Assembly (NCBI GenBank): GCA_024509875.1
Contig: JAMPIV010015289.1
Span: 62,001 to 126,000 of the forward strand
DNA length: 64,000 nucleotides
Direction of reading: 5' to 3'
Origin: Oreohelix idahoensis
Lineage: Eukaryota > Mollusca > Gastropoda > Stylommatophora > Oreohelicidae
Shown here: positions 1 to 10,199 of the stretch, piece after piece
How the letters are laid out: every line of letters begins with the position of its first letter
Numbering within the stretch: position 1 is the first letter of the stretch
Notes under the pieces: generated by a model
Database searches by the model: none
The model's input: only the letters and a program-made list of their open reading frames with translations
What the model was told of the DNA's origin: nothing
Program-made: the position numbers and the translations under genes

Positions 1-418
1 ACAGGGTGCAGAGAGGCTGGGTGAGTTACTTAATGTCGCTGAGAGGTATCAGGCGGCCCAGGCAGAGGTAGCTGGCACTAGAAAGAAACCTGTAGAACAA
101 AATAAGGCCCCTCATAACCAAAATAAGTTTGACCATATAGATCAAGTTAACAAAGGTAAACCCAACTTTGATAGGCCAAAAGTCGATTATCGTGAAAAAA
201 AACCCACAGTTCAATGACCGAAGATATGATGAAAGAAAACCTTTCAATCAAGGAAAGTTATGGTGTAAGTGGTGCAAGAAGAATAATCATGACACCAAAT
301 TATGTAATAGGAAACCTTCTAACTTTGCTGCAATGAAAACGGGGAACCAAGGATTAAAGGACAAACCCGCTGGACAGCAGGAACCTTATCACTCCCCCCC
401 CCCCCAGTTTGTGAGGAT
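1..418 (+). pseudogene. gag: E1 gag, C-terminal part (zinc knuckle)
   Basis: The capsid/nucleocapsid end of the structural polyprotein, which packages element RNA. It aligns with the end of the E3 gag: an ERYQAAQ segment, an Asn/Lys/Arg-rich linker, then a CCHC knuckle (C-x2-C-x4-H-x4-C, CKWCKKNNHDTKLC). The frame breaks at an A8 run (196-203) before the knuckle and again in a C12 run (394-405) just before the protease; E3 has a much shorter C run there. The gag/protease boundary codon that is TGA in E3 is GGA here, so the ancestral arrangement was probably one gag-pol frame. The N-terminal half is outside the window. Confidence 0.8.
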
Positions 419-1507
419 GTTGTATGTAACGGTGTCACCATTAGGTGCCTGTATGATACAGGTTTAGATTTTGATTCAGTCGTGAGTTCTCACCTAGTGA
501 ACCCAGATCAGTATACCACAGAAACAGTGAAGATACAAGGGGCGACTAAGGATGTAGCCTCCATGACACTTCCCATCGCAAGGATAACTGTGAAAACTCG
601 CTATGTGGAAGGAGTAATCAAAGCAGCAGTGATTAACGAATCCATCTACCCTCTGATATTGGGGTGTCGTTATGTCTTCTTGGGGACTCCCAAGAGACCT
701 GTGATGATGGCCACAGTGCAGACCAGGTTACAGTCGAAGAAGGAAGAAGATGAACCTATAAATACTCATCCAGAGGAGATGAGGAAGGCACAGGCTGAAG
801 ATAGGTCACTGAAGCCGTGTTATAAGAAACTCCCAAAATGCCATACCCCTCCTAATAAAGGAGAATTTTATATGAAGAACAAGTTGTTATATAGGAAGGC
901 TGGAACTGGATCCAATGGTCATGGACAGCTGGTACTTCATAAAATGTATAGGGCAGATGTAATAAGGAGTTTACATGTTGGAAAAGATGGTGACCATGAG
1001 AAAGTAGGCACCATCTGCCAAAAGGTTTCTCAAAATTATTATTGGCCAGATGTAAAGATAGTTATTGAGAATTTTGTAGAAGCCTGCGGCATATTTCATG
1101 AGGGAACACCCACAAGTGGGAAAATTGATCAGGATCTAGAAACGCCACGGGGCAAACTTAGGCCTGAAAATAAGGAGAAAAATAAATATAATAAAGTAGA
1201 CAAAGTGGAATGGGAACTCCCTTTCCACACACAGTCTTCACTTGAATGTGTTAGAATGGCCACTATGCGGCGAGTACAAAGAGTGATTCTACCCCAGAAT
1301 AAGCCGACACTGACTCGGTCGGAATTATGTGAACTGGAGGAAGATAAAAGAGAGAGACGATCTCTCACAAGGAAATTAAAGTGGGGAGAAAACCCCAGGA
1401 AACGAATTGGTAGTGGACGATTTGTGAGTGATGACAAAAGGAAGAAAAGTCACCACCACCACACTTCCAATTACATAAAAGTTGCCGGTGCCATGAAAAA
1501 TATGTAG
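419..1507 (+). pseudogene. E1 protease plus aberrant integrase N-terminal region
   Basis: The first part encodes a retropepsin-like aspartic protease: D-T-G within CLYDTGLDFDSV near 450-470, then a conserved LGCRYVFLG block near 660-690. Then follows a segment shared with E3 and E5 (QAEDRSLKPC, YRKAG). From about 945 the sequence departs from E3/E5: a different HVGK...H...NYYWPD zinc-finger-like stretch is followed by a Lys/Arg/Glu-rich tail ending in a stop at 1507. The integrase catalytic core (D,D,E) present in E3 and E5 is absent. So this copy looks like a deletion/replacement derivative that could not supply integrase. The origin of the 945-1485 segment is unknown to me. Confidence 0.7.
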
Positions 1508-1510
1508 GAA

Positions 1511-3446
1511 ACCCTATGATTTGGGAGGCCAATGAAAGGTCCATTGGAAGCCTTGTTGAGGACGTGGACCGATGAGAAGGCAGAAGAGACTGTTACCACA
1601 TCCTATCAATATGTGAACGAACTGACCACTCGTTTTAAAAACTAGTTGGAAACTGGCAAATGATAATTTGAGACTAGCCAGGAAAAAGCATGCTGCTTAT
1701 TATAATAAGAAAGCGAAGGATAGGGATCTTGCTGTAGGGGAGAAGGTGCTTCTTTTATTACCCGGCAGTAACAATAAACTTCAAATCGGATGGCAAGGTC
1801 CATATACAGTTTTGGAAAAGATATCCAGAACAAACTATAAGATAGACAAGAAGGGAAAGGAAAAAGTCTATCATGTGAACCTTCTGAAGAAATATCTGGA
1901 CAGGCAAATCCAGGAAGGAACACACTTAATGGCCTTGTCTATCGCAACCGAAATGAAAAATGACCCTCTCACCTCATTTGAATATCCACTGAAACCCAGT
2001 GAAACGTTTGCACAGGTGAAGATCAGTAATCACCTGACAAAAGGACAGAGGGAGAAGATTCAAAAGGTCCTAGAGAAACATACAAACGTGTTAACGGATA
2101 AGCCGGGGCACACAAATTTGTTGGAATATGATATGAAACTACTAGACCGAACACCCATCTGTATGAGGCCCTATTCTATTCCTTTCGCTAAAGAAAAAGC
2201 TTTGAAAGAGGAGATAGATTATTTGTTACAAGAAGGGATTATTTCTCACAGTGAATCTCCTTATAGTTCCAGTGTGGTTTTGTTGCGAAAACCATCTGGG
2301 GAACATAGACTGTGCATAGATTACAGGAAACTGAATGCTGTCACAGAAGGTCAAGTGAATCCATTATCTGATACAAATCAACTATTTGCCAGGTTGGACA
2401 AGGCAAAATATTTTTCTAAGGTGGATCTTAGCAAAGGCTATTATCAAATTCCAGTAAAGCCTGAGGTTCGACCTTACTTAGCCTTTAGCACCTAGGAAGG
2501 CCATTATGAGTTCAACATGTTGCCGTTTGGGTTGAAGAATGCCACGAGTGTGTTTTCTAGGATGATGCGAAAATTATTGGATCCCCTGAAAAATCCATGC
2601 ATCTCGAATTTCATGGATGATATCCTTATCGCTACTGAAACATTTGAGGAACACGTTAACTCTTTGAATATGCTGTTTGATAGACTCAGAGAGGCTAACT
2701 TGACTGCTAGACCAACCAAATGTTGTACTCGATGTAAAGACTTGGAATTCTTGGAAAATACTGTACATCAGGGTAGCATGACCCCTGACCCCAAGAACCT
2801 GGAGAAATTGAAAAAAGCACCTAGGCCACAAACAAAAAAAGATGTGAGATCTTTTGTGGCGTTGTGTGGTTTTTACCAAAAGTACATTAAACATTTTAAC
2901 TCTATATGTGCTCCTCTGACGGATTTAACTCGTAAGGGACAACCTGATACAATTAATTGGTCAGCACAGTGCGAATTGGCATACCAGGAGTTAAAGGAAA
3001 AACTCACAAGCAGGCCGGTATTGAAATTGCCTGACGTGAATCAAGAATTTGTCGTGAGAAGTGACGCAAGCAATGTGGGCTTAGGGGCTACATTGTTGCA
3101 AAGCTCCTCCTCACACGATGGAGAATTGAACCCAGTCGCTTATGCAAGCCGCAAGTTGAACACAGCGGAGAAAAACTATTCAACAAGTGAAAAGGAATGT
3201 CTGGCGTTAATCTGGGCTATAAAAAAATTCCAGATCTATCTGTATGGTAGGACATTTGTGGTCCAAACAGATCAGCAACCACTAGTATTTTTGTCACAGG
3301 CAAAGCATGAAAATGCCAGGTTATTAAGATGGTCATTGCTATTACAGCCTTATTCATTTACGATTGAATATATTCCCGGCTCTCAGAACGTGGGTGCTGA
3401 CTTTTTGAGTAGACATCCTTATGATGAAAATCAGAAAAACGCCTAA
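1511..3446 (+). pseudogene. pol: E1 pol: integrase C-terminal GPY module, reverse transcriptase, RNase H
   Basis: Integrase C-terminus: VGEKVLLLLPGSNNKLQ then W-x-GPY (about 1735-1860), the GPY/F module that in ordinary Gypsy elements closes pol but here precedes RT. RT (about 2090-2950) has LCIDYRKLN, LSKGYYQIPV, LPFGLKNA and catalytic FMDD at about 2611-2622. RNase H (about 3040-3430) has SDASNVGLGA, SEKECLAL, QTDQQPL and GADFLSRHP. Defects: a frame loss near 1640 and one in-frame TAG at 2493-2495, where E3 has a serine codon. Otherwise the frame is open from 1668 to 3446. The IN-before-RT order is explicit here. The enzyme would copy element RNA to DNA in a cytoplasmic particle; this copy is broken. 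Confidence 0.9.
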
Positions 3447-3503
3447 GATTTCATTTGCGCTAAGTTATCTCCCAGATTATAACCTGCAATGAATGCATGT
3501 TTT

Positions 3504-3516
3504 AGGAGGGGAGGTG
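3504..3516 (+). other. E1 polypurine tract
   Basis: AGGAGGGGAGG immediately upstream of the LTR start TGTAGCG at 3517. It corresponds to AAGTGGGGAGA next to the E3 3' LTR. It would prime plus-strand synthesis. Confidence 0.75.
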
Positions 3517-3913
3517 TGTAGCGAAATCTGTGAGATAATTGCAAAATTCAGTAAGATTTTGCTCCTATAATAATAATTAAACCCGCCCGGTTGTGTTTGC
3601 CTCTCTTCGTCTTCTACGCCAGCAGGGCGCTGAATTTTGTGCAGTGGTAAGGCTTAGAAAATGATCCCGCCGTAAAAATCTAACGCGCTTTCCTAGTTTC
3701 GTCCTTGAGACTAACAATTAACGTTTTGACCGATCTGCGGCACGGAAACTGCTGCTCCGAATTAACGTAATATTTTAACTTTAACAATTTCCCGATCTGC
3801 GGCACGAAACTGCGGCAAGTATTAACGCAAAGATTAACGCCGCCTTGCATAACCCCTCCTCGCTCGACACGCCGTTCCATGCATATATCCACGCGGTTGG
3901 GGACGCCAGAAGG

Positions 3914-3938
3914 TATATACACTCACACACAGTCAGTT
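3914..3938 (+). promoter_or_regulatory. Candidate E1 LTR promoter (TATA plus initiator)
   Basis: TATATA at 3914-3919 followed about 14 bp later by an arthropod/invertebrate-style initiator TCAGTT (3933-3938). This places the U3/R boundary about 400 bp into the LTR. The TATA-to-initiator spacing is shorter than the usual 25-30 bp, so this is tentative. Confidence 0.35.
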
Positions 3939-5022
3939 CTCATTTCATGCCTAGTAGTGTTTTTCTGACGTAACCAAAACAAGTTGTTTTATTTTGAATA
4001 AAAATGCTAGAGGAGAGGGGGAAGATGGCCGACTTGTGAAAAAGTTATAATTGACGATTAACAGTGACAAATATGAAAATCTAAACGACAATGAATGTGG
4101 CCATACAAATCATATGTAAGGATAGCTTAGTGTTTCCTGAGCAATAATATGTTTTAATAAAAACAGTAGCCCAATTATTACCCAAGATATGGAAATAATA
4201 CTATATATCTATGAACGATAAGACGGACGGACTGTTGTTTTTGCTCATTCTATTTTTAACATTATTTGGGGACGCAAGTTTAAAAAAGAGGCATTAGAGT
4301 GATTCAAATCCGATTGGTTGGTATAGGAGGATAGGAAGGAGGCAAAAAGATAAATATATTTGGCAGACTCACTCCTAATATGTTTGGAGTTTTGTTTTGT
4401 TTTTTTAAATTTGAACTGAATAGCTAGACCCTCGTTGTGATTGGGCCGGTCTAGTGATATTGGCAAAAAGCTTTCAAAGGCTGGTTGCCATTTGACACAA
4501 AATTGTTAAATCTGCAAGCTGCGTTGAGAACAGTAGTGCTAAGAAGGAAAAACCTTGGCAGTCTGAACAGGGGCAAAGCTAAACATAAAGATATATTAAT
4601 GCTGATGCCAGTCAACGTATGTTTGTGATATTTTCATTGAATTGTGGTAAGAACGAATTTATTAACCTTGTTATTACAAAAATTTGGTGTATGAGATACT
4701 GCTTTATTGGGAATGTTTTGCGACTAAGTACATGGGTCCCCTAGCAGACTTATGCAGGGCCTGTGGTAAAACTGACATGAATTATATAACTTAATATGAT
4801 TTCCACAGTTTCCAGTGGGAAGGCTAACCCACATTATTCTATGGGAGAGAATCATTGTTGCAGTGTCAGAGGCGTTGTAGCCATTAGGGAGAAGAATAAG
4901 AGCACTGGTATGAGTTGTTATCTCAGGTGAAAATGGTTGAAATGGGGTGGTCAGAGGGATCTGACCCTTTTCGTTTTATTGAATTATATCATGTATTACT
5001 TGTGGAATGATATTGTAGATGT

Positions 5023-5027
5023 GTTAT
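5023..5027. repeat. E2 target-site duplication, left (GTTAT)
   Basis: GTTAT precedes the E2 LTR start TGTTACGC, and GTTAT follows the E2 LTR end (15117-15121). A five-base duplication is normal for Gypsy-type integrases. Confidence 0.95.
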
Positions 5028-6399
5028 TGTTACGCACAGAATTTTTTTCCGAAGACATTGTATAATCATTTTTCTAAAGACATTGTATAATTAGCTTGTC
5101 TGAATTGTGCACTTTAATTTTTTTCGGCCAAAGCTAGATAACCCTAGTTTGACTGTGATTACCATTTTCAATGATGGTTACCTTCTCTTGTGACGGGACT
5201 CGTCGGTCCATTTTTTGAGAACGATGTGTGGTCATTCTCCTTATATGGTAGTATCGGTCAACTGTTTCTTGGAATGATTGAAACCAGTGTTGAGGTTGTT
5301 ATTCCTGTCCATATAAGGCGCGATTTATTACAAATCTTTATCTGGAATGTTCTCTACATCGTCTCGTTTGATTCTTACTCAGGTGTATGCGTTCTGCGCA
5401 TGTCCGGACGTTAGGTGTGCTTGAGAAGCTTTCCTGTCTGGGAGTCGATGGAAAGTTGTGAAGCAGAGAGAACGCTTCTTGCGTCTCTGTGATTCTTTGA
5501 TAGGGAATTAGGAGCCCTATTGTGAGTTAGTTTAGCTTACAAGGTCCTTCTCTTGATAATGCAAACGCCTGGAGGCGTGTGTTTTTGTGGTGTTGATTTC
5601 GAAACAATGTAATACCTCATTTACGTTTCAAATCTGTAATCTAACTTTATGTTTGACAATGGTCGATCTCTGCTCACTTACGAATTACAGAAATAGAGGT
5701 TCTTCTACTAGAAGTCACGCCCCAGGTTTCTTCATACCTGAGATTAATATGTACACGGGTCATACTTAGCCCGAAGGACAGTTCTATGTTCTATGAACGT
5801 CGCTATGTCAGCGATTGCACCTACGTCGAGGTTAGACTTAGGAATGCCTGTAAAGGTCAGCTTGACCTATACTCCTGGAACACTATCCTCGTGCGACTTA
5901 TGATTAGACTCATTTAGCACATCTGATCAGTGAGAGGAGTATTGATGCACTTTTGTAATATTGGAGCCAACAGTATAATCCCCTTGGCGCCATATCATTT
6001 GAGTATATGCCAGATGCATTGATGAACATAACTTATGCTGATTTTCGTGAATTGTCATGACTATGGTTTATTGTGAAATGGATGTACAGTTACCTGTCTT
6101 GTGGCGTCAGATAATAAACATTGGAAACGTCAATAGCAGTTACACCTTTATATGACTTTCCATGTCATGCTACATATGTTGTGAACTTGTGAACCACATC
6201 ACCCACACTCACAGCAACCAACAACAGACCAGACACCTCACACTACAACCTATTATATCCCTGGTGTCTGTAGGGGTGGTACTCTACTGGGCTGCTGACT
6301 ATCAACGACTTCGGACTGATACCTATAACGTCCATAGTGGCCAGAAGTATGGCCTTATCATCGTAGTGGCCAGTAGTCAGCCTAAATCCACCCTTATCA
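5028..6399 (+). repeat. E2 5' LTR
   Basis: Starts TGTTACGCAC and ends CACCCTTATCA. Nearly identical to 13746-15116. AATAAA at 6113-6118 lies about 280 bp before the LTR end and is a plausible polyadenylation signal. Short open frames in it (for example 5190-5414) recur in the 3' LTR simply because the LTRs are copies. Confidence 0.95.
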
Positions 6400-7754
6400 T
6401 TGTGGTGGCCAATAACTGGTTCGTCTGTTACCAGCACTCACGGGGGTCAACAAACCCATACAGCTATTATCAATCAAGTTTGAACTGCACTACCTTCAAA
6501 ATTCTACAATGACATATAGCATGTCCGCTATATTGTGAAAGTACCCGGCGCTGCCCGACAGTTTATCGATTTCATAGCTTTCAGAAGGTCAAGTGCCGAT
6601 TGAAGCGATTTACTCATACTGCAGTTAGAGGGTCAAGTGCCGAGCATTGTAAGGAAGAAGGACAAGTGCCGAAACAACATTTCCTGAATCGGAGGCTCGT
6701 TTTCCTGCGTCATTACTGTTTATGGAAGCAAGTTCAGAGGTCGATCAACGTTGGATCACCATCCTTAGAATGCTGATCATCACCTGTTCTGCACCGTGCT
6801 GACGTTTGGACATATAGAAGTTAAGTGGCCTGTTTTGTTTGTGAACTGTGCCCTTATGTTCTAACTGAGCCTTCTGTATTCCTTCACATTCTTGCTGTTT
6901 TTTGTTACATGTTACATGTTTACATGTTATATGTTATTTGTATATTTATATGTTTATATTTCAGTGGATCATTTGGGTAGGTGACTATCATAAGAGATAC
7001 CACGTCATAGAGGTCTTATGATAGCGTTCTGGTAGGAGCAATTTCCTTAATTGGAAATTGTTAGCAATATTTATTGCTATTTTTGTTAGTTGTGACGACA
7101 TGTGCAGTTTTGTTTTCGGTATTTTTTCGCATTCTTTAGTTTTGTTTTGATTTGTTTGTATTTGTAGGTCTCCTCTTTTCTATTATTCAGTTCTTTACAC
7201 CATTTTTTGTTTATACATTGTGACGTCATTTGTTTGTTTACATTTTTTGCATTTGTCATCACATTCTTTGTGATATTTTCTTTTAGTTTTCGCTGTTTAT
7301 TTAGTTGACTTTTGCGAATGTTTTCGTATTGTCTTTGATCCTTGTTATTGTTTACATTATCTTTGATCTTTGTTATTGTTTACATTGTCTTTGATCTTTG
7401 TTATTGTTTACATTGTCTTCGATCTTTGTTATTGTTTACATAGTTCTTGTATAGTTAGCTTTCACTATTGTTACATATTTGCTCATGCACTATTGTTTGT
7501 ATAGTGCACTTATCATAACTAACTGGTGGTTTTTGCTTATGCACTATTAACTGTGTAGTGCAGTTATGATTAAGAAGTGACTGGTGATATTATTATACAT
7601 TTGATAATACAAGTTCTTTGTCAAAGACTTGTTTCCCACAGAGATTGGGATAAACATTGTGATTATACAAGTACTTTATTTAAGTCTTGTTACTATTAAG
7701 GTTGAAATAAGATAATTAATTATTTCAGGTTTTGGACTCATAATATTAGACATC
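6400..7754 (+). other. E2 untranslated leader
   Basis: Lies between the 5' LTR and the gag ATG. A candidate primer-binding site beginning TGGTGGCCAATAAC lies a few bases after the LTR, but I cannot name the tRNA. Three near-identical GGTCAAGTGCCGA motifs lie at 6587-6599, 6631-6643 and 6660-6672 (third is GGACAAGTGCCGA). A 28-bp tandem repeat follows at 7331-7442. No coding frame was seen. Confidence 0.7.
7331..7442 (+). repeat. 28-bp tandem repeat, four copies, in E2 leader
   Basis: Four consecutive units of the pattern GTCTTTGATC..TTGTTATTGTTTACAT, starting at 7331, 7359, 7387 and 7415, with one to three substitutions among them. Confidence 0.95.
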
Positions 7755-8028
7755 ATGTCTACACTTGAGTACTTTATTGAGCAAGGGAAATCCCTTGGTA
7801 AGACTGGTGATAAATTGGAAGAATATGCGACTACTCAATATGATAAAGCATTAAAGGTGGAAGAGAAAAAAATGGAAATGGAAGCTGAACAAAAGAAATT
7901 ACAGATGCAAGTGGATGAAAGGAGGTTCCAAATGGAAATGGAAAAACAGAAAAGAGAAGCTGAAGTTGAGGAGAGAAGATTGGACAAAGAAGCTGAGGAA
8001 AGAAAAATTCAGCTACAATTGGATGCTG

Positions 8029-8150
8029 AAAATAAAAGACTTGAAAAAGAGGCTGAAAATAAAAGACTTGAAAAAGAGGCTGAAAATAAAAGACTTGAAA
8101 AAGAGGCTGAAAATAAAAGACTTGAAAAAGAGGCTGAAAATAAAAGACTA
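8029..8150 (+). repeat. 27-bp tandem repeat within E2 gag
   Basis: About 4.5 copies of a 27-base unit encoding the nine-residue ENKRLEKEA heptad-like repeat. The unit is a multiple of three, so changes in copy number lengthen the coiled coil without breaking the frame. Confidence 0.95.
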
Positions 8151-8375
8151 AAGATAGAGGCTGAGGCTGAAGAGAGAAAGTTACAAAGAGAGGCTGAAGA
8201 GAAAAAGTTACAAAGAGAGGCTGATGAGAGAAAAGCAGAAATGGAGCATGAAGAAAAACTCTTAGTTTTGGAGTTAGAAAAGTTGAAATTGTTAAACACT
8301 GGTAATGCTAATGATGCAAATAAGGTGTCAGATAAGTTCAATGCAAGTACTTTTAAGATTAAACTACCTGTATTC

Positions 8376-8554
8376 TCAGCAATGCGTACAAGCTGAGAAT
8401 ACAGGTAGTTTAATCTTAAAAGTACTTGCATTGAACTTATCTGACACCTTATTTGCATCATTAGCATTTGAGCAGTGGAGGACCCTGTCTGCTGATGCTT
8501 CCACCATGGCACCCCTACGACCCATGACGGGTTACGGGCTGAGATGAGATGATG
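8376..8554 (+). mobile_element. 5'-truncated SINE-like insert with inverted copy of its target flank
   Basis: The insert is flanked by a 10-bp duplication ACCTGTATTC (8366-8375 and 8555-8564). Its right part (8469-8554) is an unrelated segment ending in a GAGATGAGATGATG tail, like the tail of the SINE in E4 (53447-53862). Its left part is a short linker followed by a reverse-complement copy of the gag sequence immediately upstream. Arms 8304-8380 and 8392-8468 are a perfect 77-bp inverted repeat around an 11-base spacer. Confidence 0.75.
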
Positions 8555-9458
8555 ACCTGTATTCAATGCTTCCAGTGACGATATAACGTTTTATCTGGAT
8601 AGATTCGAACGTGCATGTAAAACACATAACATAGATAAATCACTGTATGTTTATCAGTTGTCCAATTTACTTAGAGGTGATACTTTGAGTATGTTAAGTA
8701 TGGTAGATGAGCCTGACAAGAACAATTATGAGGTTATCAGGGCAGTCTTGTTAAAGAAGTACCAACTTAACGAAGACGGCCATCGTCTTCAATTTAAAAA
8801 TATGTTGCCAGATACTGGAATTGAATTCTCTGAATTCATTTCAAAGATACGTCTTACTTTTTCACGATGGGTTGAGCTGTTTAAGACAGAACATACATAT
8901 GAAGCACTTATGGACTTACTACTTACAGACAAGGTTATGTCTTCTGTCAATGAATCTTTTCTTTCTTTTCTTCATGAGCGTAAGCCTAAAAACATAAAAG
9001 AAATGGAAGAATACTGTTGCCAGTATGTCACTGCGCATCCTCACGTAACCATTAGCAACTCTAAAGTAAAAGAAGGTCTGCCAGTTGCTTCGGCAGCACC
9101 TTATGGCCCAAATTTCATGCGTAAGTTTCAGGGTAGCCAACAAAATTTAAATAAGAAGAGTAACCGTAATTATGCTCAGAATCATAGCAATCAATTTCAG
9201 GGTGATTCTTCTTCGCAGAACTGGAGACAAGCTGATACTCCACGGTATACTACTCCCAATAATTTTAGACATTTTCGCAAAGGTAGTCAGTATAGAGGAA
9301 ACTATTTTTCGCGGAGACCTCAAAACCAATATAATAGAGGTTCTCAACAGTATAGAAATGGTAATGACAGTTATGGAAACTGGAATTCAAACCAGGATAA
9401 CAATTACAGTAGGGAGTTTAATGATAATTGCAGAGGCAATAATGGTCGCGGTAGATAG

Positions 9459-10199
9459 CAACATAAAAGAAAGAGATATCAACAGGCAAACTCTGTACAG
9501 CAGGAGTCTCAGGGAGCATGTAAACAAGGGGATGATGATAAAAACTCTAGTGCTATCACATGTTCTGCCTTTGACTTTAGTAGGGCAATTAAATGTCCCC
9601 AATGCAGTACTTTGTTCGAACCGACTACCGTAACTACTTTAAGCTGTGGTCATCCTCTTCCCGCTCTTCCTGCTGCTGTTGCGCATGACGGGAGAGGTTC
9701 TCTTATACTACATACGGGTCTTGTAAATAGTAATCCAGTCTCAGTTCTATTTGATTCTGGATGTACTACTATTGGTGTTAGGCAATCTCTTGTAAATCCA
9801 TCCTGTGCTACAGGAAAGATCATCAAATGTGTAACATTTGGTAGCACTTTGGAAAAGTATCCTACTGCCATAATACATATTTCTACTCCCTTCTTTACGG
9901 GGGATGTCCACGCGTATCTCCTGCCAAATCCTATTGCGGACCTTATTATTGGTCGTATTCACGGAGTTAGGGAATGTACCCCACAGCAGATTGCTGTTTG
10001 GGAGGAGCAAAACATTGAAGCTACCAATGCGGTGGTCACAAGAGCACATGCTCTGGATCCACCTCAAACTTCATTAACTGATAATAATGAAGTAGATAGC
10101 CAAAATAGTCATTTGATTATTTCACGTGACTCATTTATAAAATTGCAAGAAGAAGATCCTTCTTTACAAAAATTCTTCATTCTAGCAAAAAAAAGGTGA
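9459..10199 (+). pseudogene. E2 RING-like motif and DSG aspartic protease
   Basis: Continues the gag frame after the TAG. First comes a CPxC-x13-CGH motif (9594-9653; CPQC...SCGH), resembling the first half of a RING finger. The same spacing and most residues recur in E4. Then comes a retropepsin-like protease with D-S-G at 9753-9761 (LFDSGCTT) and a hydrophobic ADLIIGRIHG block where retropepsins have their second conserved motif. The linker runs to an A8 run (10187-10194) and TGA at 10197-10199. Removing one A would join this frame to integrase without a stop, so a one-base insertion or a programmed shift separates the two. The protease would mature the polyprotein in the particle. Confidence 0.8.

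Larger units (their letters stand above)
3517..5027 (+). repeat. E1 3' LTR, left part, up to the E2 insertion point
   Basis: Begins TGTAGCGAAATC directly after the purine tract. The block TTCGTCCTTGAGACTAAC at about 3699 corresponds to TTCGTCCTTGAAATTAAC in the E3 LTR. A pair of related stretches containing CGATCTGCGGCACG lies near 3732 and 3792. The piece ends in GTTAT (5023-5027), the target copied by E2. No genuine open reading frame was found in it. Confidence 0.8.
7755..9458 (+). pseudogene. gag: E2 gag (coiled-coil, Asn/Arg-rich nucleocapsid), interrupted by a 179-bp insert
   Basis: The structural polyprotein. It begins MSTLEYFIEQGKSLG, matching the E4 gag start MSSLDYFITQGKSLG. Residues about 35-175 are a Glu/Lys/Arg-rich coiled coil that includes a tandem 27-bp repeat encoding ENKRLEKEA. 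A capsid-like region follows the insert (LLKKYQL, FSRWVEL, SFLHERKP), then a basic Asn/Gln/Tyr/Arg-rich tail with no CCHC knuckle, probably the RNA-binding part. The frame before the insert (to 8396, which includes insert sequence) and after it (from about 8565) is the same, so only the insert breaks it. It ends at TAG 9456-9458, and the protease follows in the same frame. E4 has sense codons at the equivalent place, so the TAG is either a mutation here or a readthrough stop. Confidence 0.9.

Noticed and set aside
5190..6512. Open frames in the E2 5' LTR repeated at 13907-15133
   Set aside because: Same reason: paired LTRs.
8009..8566. Antisense frame of 185 codons opposite gag
   Set aside because: Shadow of the gag repeat and of the perfect inverted repeat.
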